From: Cladopsammia gracilis
Taxonomy: Eukaryota; Cnidaria; Anthozoa; Scleractinia; Dendrophylliidae
Direction of reading: 5' to 3'
Length of the DNA: 64,000 nt
Assembly: GCA_022457155.1 (NCBI GenBank)
Contig: JAJGOT010000238.1
Location: 62,001-126,000 of the forward strand
Both the position numbers and the translations under genes were made by a program. This document shows, piece by piece, positions 48,850 through 59,100 of the stretch (the first letter of the stretch is position 1; each line of letters starts with the position of its first letter). The notes below the pieces were generated by a model. The model did not search any database. It saw nothing but the letters and a program-made list of their open reading frames with translations, and had not been told where the DNA came from.

Positions 48850-51800
48850 AAGTCTCTCAGAAATGATCTCACTTACCGTGGTTCTATAGTAAAACCTGAG
48901 TCAGTCGAGTCTACATCCAGCTTGACAAGTTTCACACCCTTCACTGCTGACTTGTTAACATCATACCACGGGAACAACACACAGTCATGTTTCTTTTTTT
49001 TCCCATCAGGTCCTTTAAACTGGCGACAAACAAATAAACAATGAACATCAACTTACAACAGGTAAAACAGTGGGAATGGTCCTAGGAGAGCCCAGGGGTA
49101 CTTCGGATTTAAAATGATGGGGACATGTGAATGCAGGGTTCTCCTTATCAGGCGGTAACCGGTAAAATTTACCGCTTGAAGCAGCACTTATTACCGCCTG
49201 TAACCGCTTGCCCCCGGAACATTTTTAAGACACACAGTTTTCCCTTTACCGCTTAGCAAAAATCCCTTACCTGCTGAGCTGAAATTTAGGGAGAACCCTG
49301 TGAATGGGGGCAAAAATCAATAACTAACTTCCAGCAAAACCAAAAAAAAAATCCAATGCTTAATTTTCGAACCTTAAAAATACCCAGGAGGGATTAAAAT
49401 TAATAGATATATTAACAAGTTTGGTTGTACTGTAGACACATACATTCATAGCAACTAAGCGGGCACTATGCACGGCAACAATTCTTTACCAGAAATCTTC
49501 ATAATGTTTGAAAACCCCAAAAAATCCCTTCTTCTCTCAAGGCCACCCCAAAAAATATGTGCCAAAATGTTCTTACCCAAAAAAATCCTGGAATCGAAAA
49601 TTTAAAACCCCTGAAAATCCTTTGCACAGCACTGTCACTTTAAATCCGGAGTATCCACGTGGGAAGGAGTGTAATAAAGTGATAGGGAGGTGCAAAAGAT
49701 TTTTTTGGGTTGGAAATCCTTGATTTTTTGGATTAAAATTTTGCCTCATATTTTTAATGGTTTGGGCAGTTAGATTGTGGCAGGGATTTGTTGGAGGTTA
49801 GATTTTCAGCAAGAATAATTCCATGTTTAATAACTATCTGCTTGAAGCTTTTAACAAATGGGAACAATGAACAAACAAAGCTGGACACGTACAGTATTCC
49901 ATTTCTGTGAACATTTTAAAATTTTCTGAGTGTTCTTTTTTTATATAAAATGAAAAAGTTATGGAATTTTTTCGGCTTTGGTTTGACCCATTGGCATTTT
50001 TTGGGTCTGGTTTTGACCAAGGGATTGGATGTTAAAATTTGGCTCCATTTGTACAAAATGTACATTCCAATCACTTTTAGACCTGAGTACGTACCTTCCC
50101 TGGACGAATGGTCTAAAAAAACACAACTGGGTCTCGCAAACTTTTCAAAGTCAAATTTCACAAATATCGCATGGTGATGATTGTTGAGCCAACTTGGAGT
50201 CACAATTTAAAAAAAGTCTTGTTATCTTGCAAAGTATCAAAATTAATGTACCATCCACCAAATGCACCCATAATTAACATACAGATACATTCTGATGGGT
50301 TTCGACAAAATGCTGACCCCCGGTCTGCTGACCCCCAACACACCCCCCAACTGACCCCGTATAAAATTAACAGGGTATATCAGAAATAATACTTACTAGA
50401 AATACCTGTCTCGCAGAACCTCGCGAAGCTTGGGGGAGGGTGCACTGCTGGTCGAAACTTTGGCGGCGTCTCGATTTGCGTATGAGGCTTTTCGCTGTTC
50501 CACTTTGTTTTCTTTGAAACCAAAAATGTTGGTAGAAGGTGCTTTCGAGGATTCACTTACCGTTTACCGTCTGCCCGTCCGCCATCTTTGTTTACAAGGC
50601 TCCTATAGGCTTACATGAAGTAGTAACCTGCACCATTGTCAGCGGTCGCAATTCCTTTGCTGCTAGGCACTGCTAGGCAACTTGCAGGGCACCGACGCGA
50701 TATATTTTTTAGGGATTTCAATCTCTCTCTTCCGCAGAGGTCCTCACCGGTATTTGAGCACAAAGAGGCCTCTGCAGAGGAGAGAGGATTCCAATAAAAG
50801 GCCAAGTTTCAAATTCGAAGTCTTGTCACGACAAACATTTTAGTGAAGTTGTAAATGAAATATCATAACCTACCCGATGAGGCGATAAAATTTTATACAA
50901 ACAGCCAAAATCGTCGTGAAGCAGAAACAGAAACGTCTTTTGAGAATGAGATTGGCTGTGGGTTAAACGGCTACAATCTCGGACGAATAAAAAGAGAAAT
51001 AACACCTCCCTTCCTCCCGATTCAAAGATGATCACTGAACTGGGGGGAGAGGTGGTATTAATTTTTCATTTGAAATGTCCAAGATTGTAGCTGGAAAAGC
51101 TGCATGGGATTGATAAAAGGGAAATCAGATTTTTCCGTTTCCGTTTCCGTTTCTCTTCCTTTTTTTCTTTTTCTTGCAAAAAAAGGCAAAACTGAATAAG
51201 CAGCCTATACATTTTTTTTTTAAGGAATGAGGAGGAGGGGGTGGGGAGAAGAGGTGGGGGGAGGGGTGACAATGGCGCAGGTTACAACTTCATGTAAGCT
51301 TATAGGAGCATTGTAAACAAAGATGGCGGAAAGTAAACGGTAAGCGAACCTTCGAAAGGATAAAGGGGAACGGCGAAAAGCCTCATACGCAAATCGAGAC
51401 ACCACCAAAGTTCGCGAGGTTCTTCAAGACACGTATTTCTAGTAAGTATTATTTCTGATATACCCTGTTAATTTTATAGGGGGTCAGTTGGGGGATCAGT
51501 AGGGGGTCAGCAGACCGGGGGTCAGCGTTTTGTCGAAACCCCATTCTGATTGTACATTATTTAACAGTGGTTATATATAACCAAACTCCTGAGTTTACTG
51601 ATGATAGTAAGGAATCAAGCTGCTAAGGACATGGCTGTGCAGAGAAACTGCTTAATTTTTTTTTCTAAATTAAAAATAATTTAGCCAGGGTGTCACAGTT
51701 GTTATTGCAGTGCACTAAGTGCCGCAACACAAAATAAAGAAGTCCTACACTGTATTGCCCATGTGCCACATTATTATGCCTGTTTATTTCATGAATACAG

Positions 51801-54089
51801 TAAAACCTGTATCAAGCGGACCCCATATTAAGCGGACACCCTCTATTTAGCGGACACCAGCTGCTTGGGTCCCTAAATTTTCTTCCCATATTTACTGTAA
51901 AACGGACCTGTATTCAGCGGACCCCTCTATTAAGAGGACACTGGGGAGAGTCCCGAGGGTGTCCGCTTAATACAGGTTTCACTGTAGTTGATTTAAAAAT
52001 ATTGACATCATTGTATGTACATGACCAATAAAAATCTTTTGTGTTTTGGTGTGGGTATTATTTAGTGTCTTCTGAATCTTTTGTTTTATTTTATTTGGTC
52101 ATGTAGCATCCACAACACCAAGGGAATACCAAAATCTATGTATATACTGTACTAGGGCAGATCACCAAACAATTGCACTGATCCATTCTCTGTTTATCTG
52201 TGAATCCTTAAAATATGTAAGTTATTATTTAAATGATTAATAAAAAATCATTGAATACCTCACGTTCAGTAAATTTGATTTGAAACTTTTCCAGTATATC
52301 TTTTCTCAATTCCTACAACAAAAAAGCATTAAAAATTAATCAAACAATAAGAAGAGCTTTGATTAATGATATTACTGATGAACCATAAAAGGACTCTGTT
52401 TCAAACTACATGTGGCAACTACAGTTATTCAATATAAATAAACTCACCTTTATCAGGAATTGTGTGCTGAACTTTTGCCACACATTATCAGTGCACTCTG
52501 TTAGTGGGGTAGACTTTTCCCAAATCTGGCTTGCCAGGTCAGCAGTGCTTTCAGAATAAATGTCCTGCAAAGCAGAACTATCGGATTCTTGACTAGGTTT
52601 CTGTGTACATGACATCTACAAAAAAATGTGCACAATGAACATATGTACATGTATACAGCTATTTCAATTAACATTGTTGGATGAAAGCTCAAAGCCAAGA
52701 CTGCAAGGTAGTATGGATAGTTGTAAATACATGTAGTCATACTAGTTTCCGGTTTTCAGTGCGGATGCGATGGAAAATGGGCAACACTTCTAAAGACGTT
52801 TGCCTCTTTTTTTAAAAGAGGGAAACAAAAACAGTGTGAGGAGATAAAAGCATTTGGGAGCTTTAAGCCGGTAGCCACGATGGCAGAGGCAGCGTGAGAA
52901 CGGCACAAAACAATAGGTTTAATGAGCAAAAACAATGCCTCTGCATGTGCGTTTTACATTTTGGTACATTTCTTTGCTGTTCACTGCAAAACAACAACAT
53001 CAAATGATCAAATTATAGGTTTGTGGAGAACGTGAACACACGGCAATTAATTTTCCCTTCTCTATTTGAAAACCATCCCCCCCCCCCCCCCCCACCGCCG
53101 GGATGGCCGGGGTAATATTAAAGTGAAGTGCATTGTACTCCAGGGGGGACCCTGCAAATTTTTGGGTGGGGGTGTGCTGCTGGGACTCTGAGACCCTTAA
53201 CCTATACTAGACCATTTTATCTGCATTTTGCAACCCTATTCTAGACTAAACACCGAAAAACCCTACCCTATCCTAGACCTATTCCAGACTCGCTATTTTC
53301 CAGAAACTTGTTCACTATCACAGTTATTAGTTAACAGGGATCAGTAAAAATGCCGTACTGTCCGCCGTACCAATTTTTAAATGCCATTTGCCAGTAAACC
53401 TTGTCTAGACTAAATTTCTTCACACAACTGATCAGTTTCGTGGAAAATGATACCCTATTCTAGACCAAAAATCTATGATAACTATACTCTATCCCAGACT
53501 AAACTGCCTGAAAACCACACCCTTCACAGCGGCACATACCTATATAGCTCATATATGGGAGTACACCCCCCCCCCCGATTTTCCGATTTTACCTCCTTGC
53601 TCGTGAATGTCGTGATCAGTTAGACTCCAGTTACTGTACCTTAAATTTTTCCCAAGTTCCTGATGCACTACAGTTCTTGCAAAAATGGCTTCCAGTCGTC
53701 TTATTGATGTACAGCGTAAGTGCTTTCGGTTTTTCTATATCCTCCTTGTCATCCTTAGCGCATAATGGACAACTCGCAATCAGCGAAGTGTGTCCGTGTT
53801 CGAACAAAATTTTACGGCTTGACAAGAAATGTTCCATCTGCTTTACACTTGGTAAGTGTGCACCAAAATCACTTGACAAAGTCTGACGGCTTCTCCTGAC
53901 GGTTAGCGCGAAACTTCGTCTATTAGCAAGGCAGTTTCTTGGATTTGGTTTACAATGTTTTGGTTCACCGCGTCCTCCCATAACGAGACACGTGCAATAC
54001 CTTCGGCATAAACTCCACGAAGATCTTGCATTTTTGGCCAGTTCAGATCGTAATGGAAGCACAAATATGCAGCTGAATCTATAAGCCAT
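35692..54089 (-). CDS. TWNK: Twinkle mitochondrial DNA helicase, 17 exons, complete
   Basis: Exons, 5' to 3' on the minus strand: 54089-53640, 52615-52448, 52312-52259, 49019-48877, 48429-48375, 45537-45436, 44727-44606, 43998-43950, 42482-42411, 41257-41201, 39842-39708, 38946-38873, 38673-38559, 38274-38195, 37780-37675, 37295-37176, 36207-35692. All phases join, giving 805 residues (human about 684). The Arg-rich N-terminus (about 1-45) fits a mitochondrial targeting peptide. A Cys4 zinc ribbon lies at 107-140 and the TOPRIM-like primase remnant at about 230-380. The RecA-type helicase core runs from about 425 to 650: Walker [10 protein letters not shown] at 448-456, Walker B IIVDN at 546-550, VIHPRK at 589-594, and the KNRFDG segment at 637-642. 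The protein unwinds mtDNA at the replication fork. The C-terminal tail (about 655-805) is longer than in human and poorly conserved. Confidence 0.96.
36495..36610. repeat. Retroelement-like terminus
   Basis: 'tctgacgaagggctagcgca' is followed by 'cgaaacgccagcttttgaat' and 'ggtggccaatttatgcaatc'. A close match lies at about 58540-58640. The 'cgaaacg(c/t)cagctttt' word is a recurring terminal signature, possibly of Penelope-like elements. No coding remnant is present. Confidence 0.45.
36717..36848. repeat. (GGGA)n polypurine tract
   Basis: About 130 bases of GGGA units with scattered GGAA interruptions, in the last intron of Twinkle (antisense strand purine-rich). Four or more consecutive GGG runs occur throughout. 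Confidence 0.97.
37790..37828. repeat. (TCAA)n microsatellite beside a Twinkle acceptor
   Basis: About nine ATCA units directly upstream, in gene direction, of the exon 37780-37675 and its poly-T tract. It forms part of the intron's 3' region. Confidence 0.9.
38323..38486. mobile_element. GAGCAGTTTTCAATTG MITE, copy 6 (truncated)
   Basis: Starts GAATGGTTTTCAATTGAGTG and keeps 'ctttgtgattggcta' and 'accaatcgtgacttgc', then breaks off at about 38486, so only one terminus remains. Confidence 0.8.
39070..39328 (-). mobile_element. tRNA-headed SINE, minus strand
   Basis: Reverse complement of the 17408 family: 'gtagcatgaagcgactgaga', 'acacctgggtggagagagac', and a B-box region near 39265-39285. 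The C-rich stretch at 39153-39190 replaces the usual 'ctggatgggatgctagtcc' part. Confidence 0.85.
40153..40664. mobile_element. MITE with CCTAGTTTTCACTAGCA terminus, split by another MITE
   Basis: Left end CCTAGTTTTCACTAGCA and right end TGCTGGTGAAAACCAGG are imperfect complements. The interior repeats 'cataagcat' and 'atgcttatg' words. The element is interrupted at 40321-40586; without the insert it is about 246 bases, the size of its relative at 20638-20881. Confidence 0.8.
40321..40586. mobile_element. GAGCAGTTTTCAATTG MITE, copy 7 (nested)
   Basis: Nearly full-length, ends TAGAGCAGTTTTCAATTGAG and CAATTCAAAACTGCTCTA. TA dinucleotides at both borders fit a Tc1/mariner-type TA target duplication. 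Most similar to copy 5. Confidence 0.9.
41713..41885. mobile_element. Hairpin MITE (TTTTCGAATTGCCCATAATA), copy 2
   Basis: Same arms and loop as 14573-14746 with only a few substitutions (ccccccaaatttt in place of tccccaaatttt). It is immediately preceded by a remnant with 'gtccgcttacgagagtgtcc' (about 41555-41712) related to the MITE at 51797-51987. Confidence 0.9.
42049..42276 (-). mobile_element. MITE with GGAAAAAAGATGG termini, copy 2
   Basis: Inverted relative to 4638-4868 with high similarity throughout, including the stretch around 'aaggtttttgtgcgctaaga'. It lies in the Twinkle intron between exons 42411 and 41257. Confidence 0.85.
44210..44550. mobile_element. 'Tctagaata/ctggtatag' repeat family, copy A
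   Basis: Shares 'agctacatgggtatgt', 'tttagtctgg', 'gagagttttgtctagaata' type words with 57915-58390 and, inverted, with 53142-53578. Ends here are pyrimidine-rich but lack long C or G runs, so this is an older copy. Confidence 0.6.
44606..45537 (-). other. TWNK: Twinkle TOPRIM-like exons
   Basis: Exon 45537-45436 reads [15 protein letters not shown], keeping the TOPRIM glutamate (E297) at the position of the TEGE motif. Exon 44727-44606 reads [17 protein letters not shown], where the primase DxD is reduced to GSD (340-342). The glutamate and the last aspartate survive and the first aspartate is gone. This fits loss of primase activity, as reported for animal Twinkle. Confidence 0.7.
45687..45832. 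mobile_element. Short MITE with GCTTTTAGCCAG termini
   Basis: AAGCTTTTAGCCAG on the left and CTGGCTAAAAGCCTG on the right enclose about 120 bases containing 'cctgtggacgcccactttt' and 'caggacacccacttttca'. Confidence 0.75.
45859..48067. mobile_element. 2.2-kb TIR element with GTTTAAACGCG subterminal repeats
   Basis: The left end AATTGTGACCCTATTTTGGA and the right-end complement match for about 39 bases. Clusters of GTTTAAACGCGTT-type words occupy about 45900-46075 on the left and 47905-48015 on the right. The middle 1.8 kb has no recognisable transposase; short frames at 46394-46594 and 47058-47297 match no family I know. It sits in the Twinkle intron between exons 48375 and 45537. Confidence 0.85.
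48797..48850. repeat. (GTT)n microsatellite
   Basis: About 17 GTT units, 30 bases downstream (in gene direction) of the Twinkle exon ending at 48877. Confidence 0.97.
49135..49303. mobile_element. MITE with CAGGGTTCTCC termini
   Basis: GCAGGGTTCTCCTTAT on the left and AGGGAGAACCCTGTG on the right enclose about 140 bases with 'accgcttg' and 'accgcctg' words. Confidence 0.8.
50288..51549. mobile_element. 1.26-kb foldback element with about 300-bp arms
   Basis: Left arm about 50288-50643 and right arm about 51268-51549 are inverted copies. Paired landmarks: 'ggtttcgacaaaatgctgac', 'cccccggtctgctgaccccc', 'agggtatatcagaaataata', 'tctcgatttgcgtatgaggc', 'ttgtttacaaggctcctata'. The unpaired centre (about 50644-51267) has no gene. 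It lies in the large Twinkle intron between exons 52259 and 49019. Confidence 0.88.
51797..51987. mobile_element. MITE with CAGTAAAACCTGTAT termini
   Basis: CAGTAAAACCTGTATCAAGC on the left and ATACAGGTTTCACTGTA on the right. The interior holds several 'agcggacacc' words. It resembles a widespread invertebrate MITE type with 'agcggacac' ends. Confidence 0.85.
53080..53578. mobile_element. C-run bounded repeat, 'cctattctagac' family, copy B
   Basis: A run of C at about 53079-53093, a diverged end near 53142 (ccaggggggaccctgc), and a second C run at 53567-53576 preceded by 'catatatgggagtac'. The interior repeats 'accctattctagac' and 'tagactaaa' words. The same words are found inverted at 44210-44550 and 57915-58390. 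Confidence 0.65.
53640..54089 (-). other. TWNK: Twinkle exon 1: targeting peptide and zinc ribbon
   Basis: Residues 1-150. CPLC at 107-110 and CKNC at 137-140 form a complete C-x2-C/C-x2-C zinc ribbon of the phage-type primase kind. Vertebrate Twinkle has lost these cysteines. The start ATG at 54087-54089 is the first in a frame with a basic leader. The donor follows AAG at 53640. Confidence 0.85.
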
Positions 54090-54341
54090 CGTTTCTTAAT
54101 GACTTTGCAATATAATAAAAGCAACGTTTAAACTTGTGAAAAGTCATAAGTTAGCAGCGCTCGTCTCCCGCCATCAGAATCCCTCGTGATTCATACCTGA
54201 AACGCTGCGAGCTGTCAGAAAAGGACTGGAACGGACTCAACTTTGCAAGAGCTGCGCGCCGCCGCGCGCAGGGGAAGGGTAGGTAAAACGAAATATTCAG
54301 GTCAGGGTAAGGGAAGGGATGGACCATTTAATTTTTGTTGG

Positions 54342-54534
54342 CGGGGGGGGGGGGGGGGGGGGGGGGGCAATTACCCAAAAAAAATTCCTGCAGAAGAAAT
54401 TTAAAAGAAAAAAAAATCGTGCACAAAAACACAAAAAAAAATTCAAGCATTTTGGTAAAACAAATTATTGCAAATAGTAATGCTGGAAAACAAAATCATA
54501 CTCAGAAGAAATTGCCCCCCCCCCCCCCCCACCC
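54342..54534. mobile_element. Short element with poly-G and poly-C ends
   Basis: A G run of about 25 (54342-54367) followed by GCAATTACCC, and GAAATTGC followed by a C run (54516-54531). Between them is A-rich sequence. The arrangement makes G-run and C-run terminal inverted repeats. Confidence 0.6.
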
Positions 54535-54994
54535 CGCGATGAGAGGTGGTTGGGTAGTAATCAAAGGCTAGAAGCAGCGTTGCAGTACAGAACATGGCGT
54601 ATACTGTAGAATACCCGGCTACTAAAATAAGAATGGATCCTTTTTTTATATGACTCGTTCCATAAAACATTCAGGGATATGAAAGTAAGTGGCCGGATAT
54701 TCTAAAATTCTAGGACACCTAAGTGTATTGTTAGAGTTTGAACTGAAAATTGTTAACAATATAATGTTCTGTACTAGCCTGCCCCCACCTTCTGGCTGTA
54801 CACAGGCTATTCCATACAGAACCCAAGCAATTTTAGGTCGTACACCACATCGCTTATATGCTGGAGAGGGAAAGAGAAGAAAACAGCTTCCAATTCAGAG
54901 GGAGGGAAGATCCCATGGCTAGCCTGCATAGCTGGGGCTGGTTTATTTATGGGGCACGTGCCACATGAGGGGAGAAAGGGAGAGGTGACCAGCC

Positions 54995-55742
54995 TCCCGG
55001 GGGGGGGGGGGGGGGGGTACTCAACAAAGTTTTGTACGGGGATGCTCCACCCCCAAGGTCCAAACCCTTACCCTTTCATAAATATACCGTTTTTGACAGA
55101 AAAGGTACCCCTTTCAAATACCTTTCATTGAAAATGGTACCCCTTTCAGATACATTTCATTGAAAATGGTACCCCTTTCATACAGCCTTTAAGTGCGTCT
55201 GTTTTATATATTTTGAAAGGCCATTTTTATAATACTTAAATGCCAGTTTTCCCTACCTTTTTTATGCTTCAACCGGCGTGGTTTCGCTTCCTTTTCCTAT
55301 TCTTCATGAAATCCCTACCCTTTCATATACCTCCAGCCTAAAAAAAGTAGACTGATCCTTACGGCAAGGCGATGAAGGAGTAAATAAAAGAATAAAACAA
55401 AATTTATATATATATTAAAACGAATTTGCCCAATATTTCGGTTTGAAAACAAACCTTCAGGGGCTTCAAACCGAAATATTGGGCAAATTCGTTTTAATAT
55501 ATATATAAATTTTGTTTTATTCTTTTATTTACTCCTTCATCGCCTTGTCGTAAGGATCAGTTTGCCGTTTTCTGATTTTATACAAGTAATTATTGTACTG
55601 ATCCAGGTCTACAACTGGGAGATCCAGCACCATTCAACGGTTTGTTGCTGTGGTCTTGCTGATATTTTATAAAAAAGGTACCCCTTTCAGGCAGAGCATC
55701 CCCATATAGCCCATTATAGGGAGTACCCCCCCCCCCCCCCCA
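54995..55742. mobile_element. Element with poly-G and poly-C ends and an inserted palindrome
   Basis: The left end has a G run (54998-55017) followed by GTACTC. The right end has GGGAGTACC followed by a C run (55725-55741). The interior repeats 'ggtacccctttca' four times and 'accctttcata' words. A 211-bp palindrome is inserted at 55351. Confidence 0.75.
55351..55561. mobile_element. Near-perfect 211-bp palindrome
   Basis: Arms of about 97 bases start ACTGATCCTTACGGCAAGGC and end GCCTTGTCGTAAGGATCAGT. I see one mismatch in that outer part. The centre is 'tttgaaaacaaaccttcagg', and 'accgaaatattgggcaaatt' lies in both arms. The 'ttcggtttgaa' centre is reminiscent of Penelope-like element ends. 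Confidence 0.9.
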
Positions 55743-56097
55743 CCACCACCTGCCAGCCTTATTTTCCACCTCTCCTGTTTACATGTACCCCTCACACATG
55801 TTCTCAAAATTTAGCCCTATAAAAAATTTTGCCCCATAAATACACTGGTGCCTGCTATTCAGGCTATCCCATGCAGGCCCTAAGGACATTTTTATTTTAG
55901 CCTGTGAAGCTAATTCCCCATGCCAAAAAGGAGGCTGTTCACAGGCTAAAGGACATTTGAGTTGGAGGCTAACAAGAATATAGATACAAAATATTGATTT
56001 TATTTTGACATGACCCTGTGTTAAAAATTTGTTACCCAAGAAAAAGAAATGTGTCTACAAAAGGAATAATAACATCAATATTTTTCAATGTATTTAC

Positions 56098-56103
56098 TTT
56101 ATT
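56098..56103 (-). promoter_or_regulatory. Candidate polyadenylation signal of POLR1F
   Basis: AATAAA on the minus strand, about 75 bases after the stop codon at 56176-56178. Confidence 0.55.
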
Positions 56104-56175
56104 TTTATCAAGTTCGTTTAAAAAACACAAGGCCAGTTCTGGTTTTACTTGACAAACTTGTTTTTCCTTCCCTTT

Positions 56176-59100
56176 TTAGTTAGTTCTTTGGTTACTTTTC
56201 TCTTTCTTTTTCTTCTGTTTTGTTGATTTTCTGTTTGTGATTCCATGTATTTCATTTATACCATTGATTCTCTCTGAGTGTATTTCATTCACTCTTTTCA
56301 CTCTTTTAGGACTGTCACTTTGAACATCAGAAGACTGGCCTCTAACTTCCCCTTTATCTTTGTGTTTTCTTTTCCTGAAACCAGAAGTATTTTTCATATT
56401 AGTGGATATGATTGAACCATATCAGCAGTGGTAGATCTAGAGGAGCTCCCCACCCCCAACCCCCTCCTTCTCTTGCAAAAAATAGGACCCAAAGGGTTAT
56501 ACCCCCCACCCCCACCCCTCTATTCCCTCCCCCTGGATTGCTGAATTGCTTGAAATAATTTATATCCACACATTAGATTTGAAATCGCCCCTGTCACTTT
56601 TATATAGGAAATTATCTGTACCCACACAGAAAGTACCTGGTCAATATTATTCTTGATTCTATAAACAAACATGTAACTACAAGGCTGTTCAAGAACAGTC
56701 TTGCATTTTTCTCAGGTTTCCAGTTGCATACAAAGAAAATCATGTACTCTGAATTCCGTTGTGCTATTCTAACAAAGGAGACTTGGATAATTACGCCCCG
56801 GTGCGGCTGAGCCTGCACATAAAAGATTATAAAAATGGTATTTTTCGAAATTGGCTATATTATTACTGTACCGTGACATGCAGTGTAGTTCTTACTTTTG
56901 AGTAACTGCAGAATTCCCAGCCACTTTAAAAGCTAACTCTGAAAAAGTTGGATACACAAATATGCAGTCACCCTTTCCTCGCCTTACTTCTTTAGAATGT
57001 GAAATAGCCCTATTATACATACACTTTCCAAGTGTTGACATAATTAAGTGGCTATGTTATGGGTAAAATCCCTTCTCACTAGGTTGAAACAGTATTCAAT
57101 ATAGGTTAAATGATTGTCTACCCAATATTCAATCTAGGTAAGCTACAGTAAGTCAAACCCCAGCACAGAGCTAACCTTAGCTAGCTCTAACACAAACCTA
57201 ACCATCAGACCACTGCCTACAGTGTACATGTACAGTGTATCTTTGTACCCACTGCCTACAGTGTACATGTATCTTTGTGCTCACTGCCTTACATAAATTA
57301 TATTTTTGCGCTAGGGGTGACAGTTAGCTTTGTGCTAGGTAAAGGTAAAGTCGTACATGGGCCACGATGGTCCACACGGCAGGAGCTTAACCCGGTTTCC
57401 GTAGCATGAAGCAACTAGGAATATTGTTACTCCCCCCTGGATGGGATGCTAGTCCATCGCAGGGTTACCCCCAGCATTTTGTCGCTGGTACCCATTTATA
57501 CACCTGGGTGGAGAGAGACAGTGTGGAGTAAAGTTTCTTGTCTAAGGAAACAACACAACTGTCAACAGCAGAGACCAGACACCGAACCACCGACCTTCAG
57601 GTTGAAAGTCCGACGCGCTAACCACTAGACCACCGTGCCGCCCAGCTAGGGGTAGCTTTAATACCTTGATTGAATACTGGATACACCTTTAATCTACATT
57701 GAATACTGATCTAACCTGAGACTGGATTTTAAGTAAGTAATAAGTAATAATGTAGGGAGTGGTCACCCAATCTCCTGAGCCAGAGGTTCATGTAAGAAAA
57801 ATGCTCATGTAATTTGTGCAGATACACAGTGGCCAAGTTCACTTCCTTCCCTGTGAAAATCAATATGCAGTGGACTGCATATCCGGTAGTCACTGTTTTA
57901 GAGAGGGTTTTGAAGACCGGGGGGGGGGGGGTATAGGTAGCAGGGTACTGTCATATATACATGTAAGCTATATGGTTATGTGCCACTGTGAACGGTAGGG
58001 TTTTCAAGCAGTTTAGTCTGGGATATGGTATAGAAAATATTAGAGAGTTTTGGTCTAGAATAGGGTATTATTTATACCGGGAAACTGACAATCAATGTTC
58101 CTTTATCTCCTTAGCGGAGAAGAGGGCTGCAAAGAAACCGATCAGTAGTATGAAACTCAGGAGAAAAGAGCCTTCCCTAAATGTAAATAAAATAATTGTG
58201 GAAAAATTATTGACAGTTGGTTTTCCATTAAAAACACTAATGGTGTTACAGTTTTAAAAGAACATGTAGCAAGTCTGGGAAAGGGTGGGGATTTTTGGTG
58301 TCTCGTCTAGTATAGGGTTACAAAATCAGCTGAACATGGTCTGGTATACCGCAACCCACCCACCCCCCCCCCCCCCACCCTTCCCCACCGGGGTTTGGAG
58401 ATCAGGTGTATTCTGCAGTTTAACCTAGTCGAGTAAGCTAACTACATGCAAATTCACAGCTGAATAACAGGGTTAGTTCTGCATTGATGACGTTGAATGA
58501 CTGAAACATGAAAATTTGCTTTTAACAACTCAGTTGATAAGATTTACTCTGACAAACGACTAGCGCTCGAAATGTCAGCTTTTGGATCTCTTAAGAAGGG
58601 CCAAGTTACCTTATATATTCGGTTGGTAAAACCAAATTTTCATGTATTCACAGTTGGTATCAATAATCACCTTGTCTGCTTCTGATGATCTTCAACTTCA
58701 CCCGTTATCGATAAAACGCCATTTACAGCCTCTGTTTCAATAATATTAAATGTAAACTCAGATCCAATGTCCAAACTGTCATAAATTAGTCCATTTCTGA
58801 AGTTCGATTTCGCGATCGAAGCATTAAAACAATTATGGACCAAACAGCCGACATGATCCACACCGATCTTGTTTACAACCCCGATAAGAGTACTTCCGGT
58901 CATCGGCTTGAATACGATGAAATTTACTTTGACGTCGAAGTGAATAAAAGGAAGTTCATCAAGAATAGAGCCACTTCTTTGCAGAATTTGAAAACCTTCG
59001 AAACTGACGGGTACACCTTCCAGAACGTCGGAATATTTCATTAGTTTGTTTTTCAATTCTTCCTTCACTCCTTCCTTTAAACGGCCAAGATAGCGTGGAT

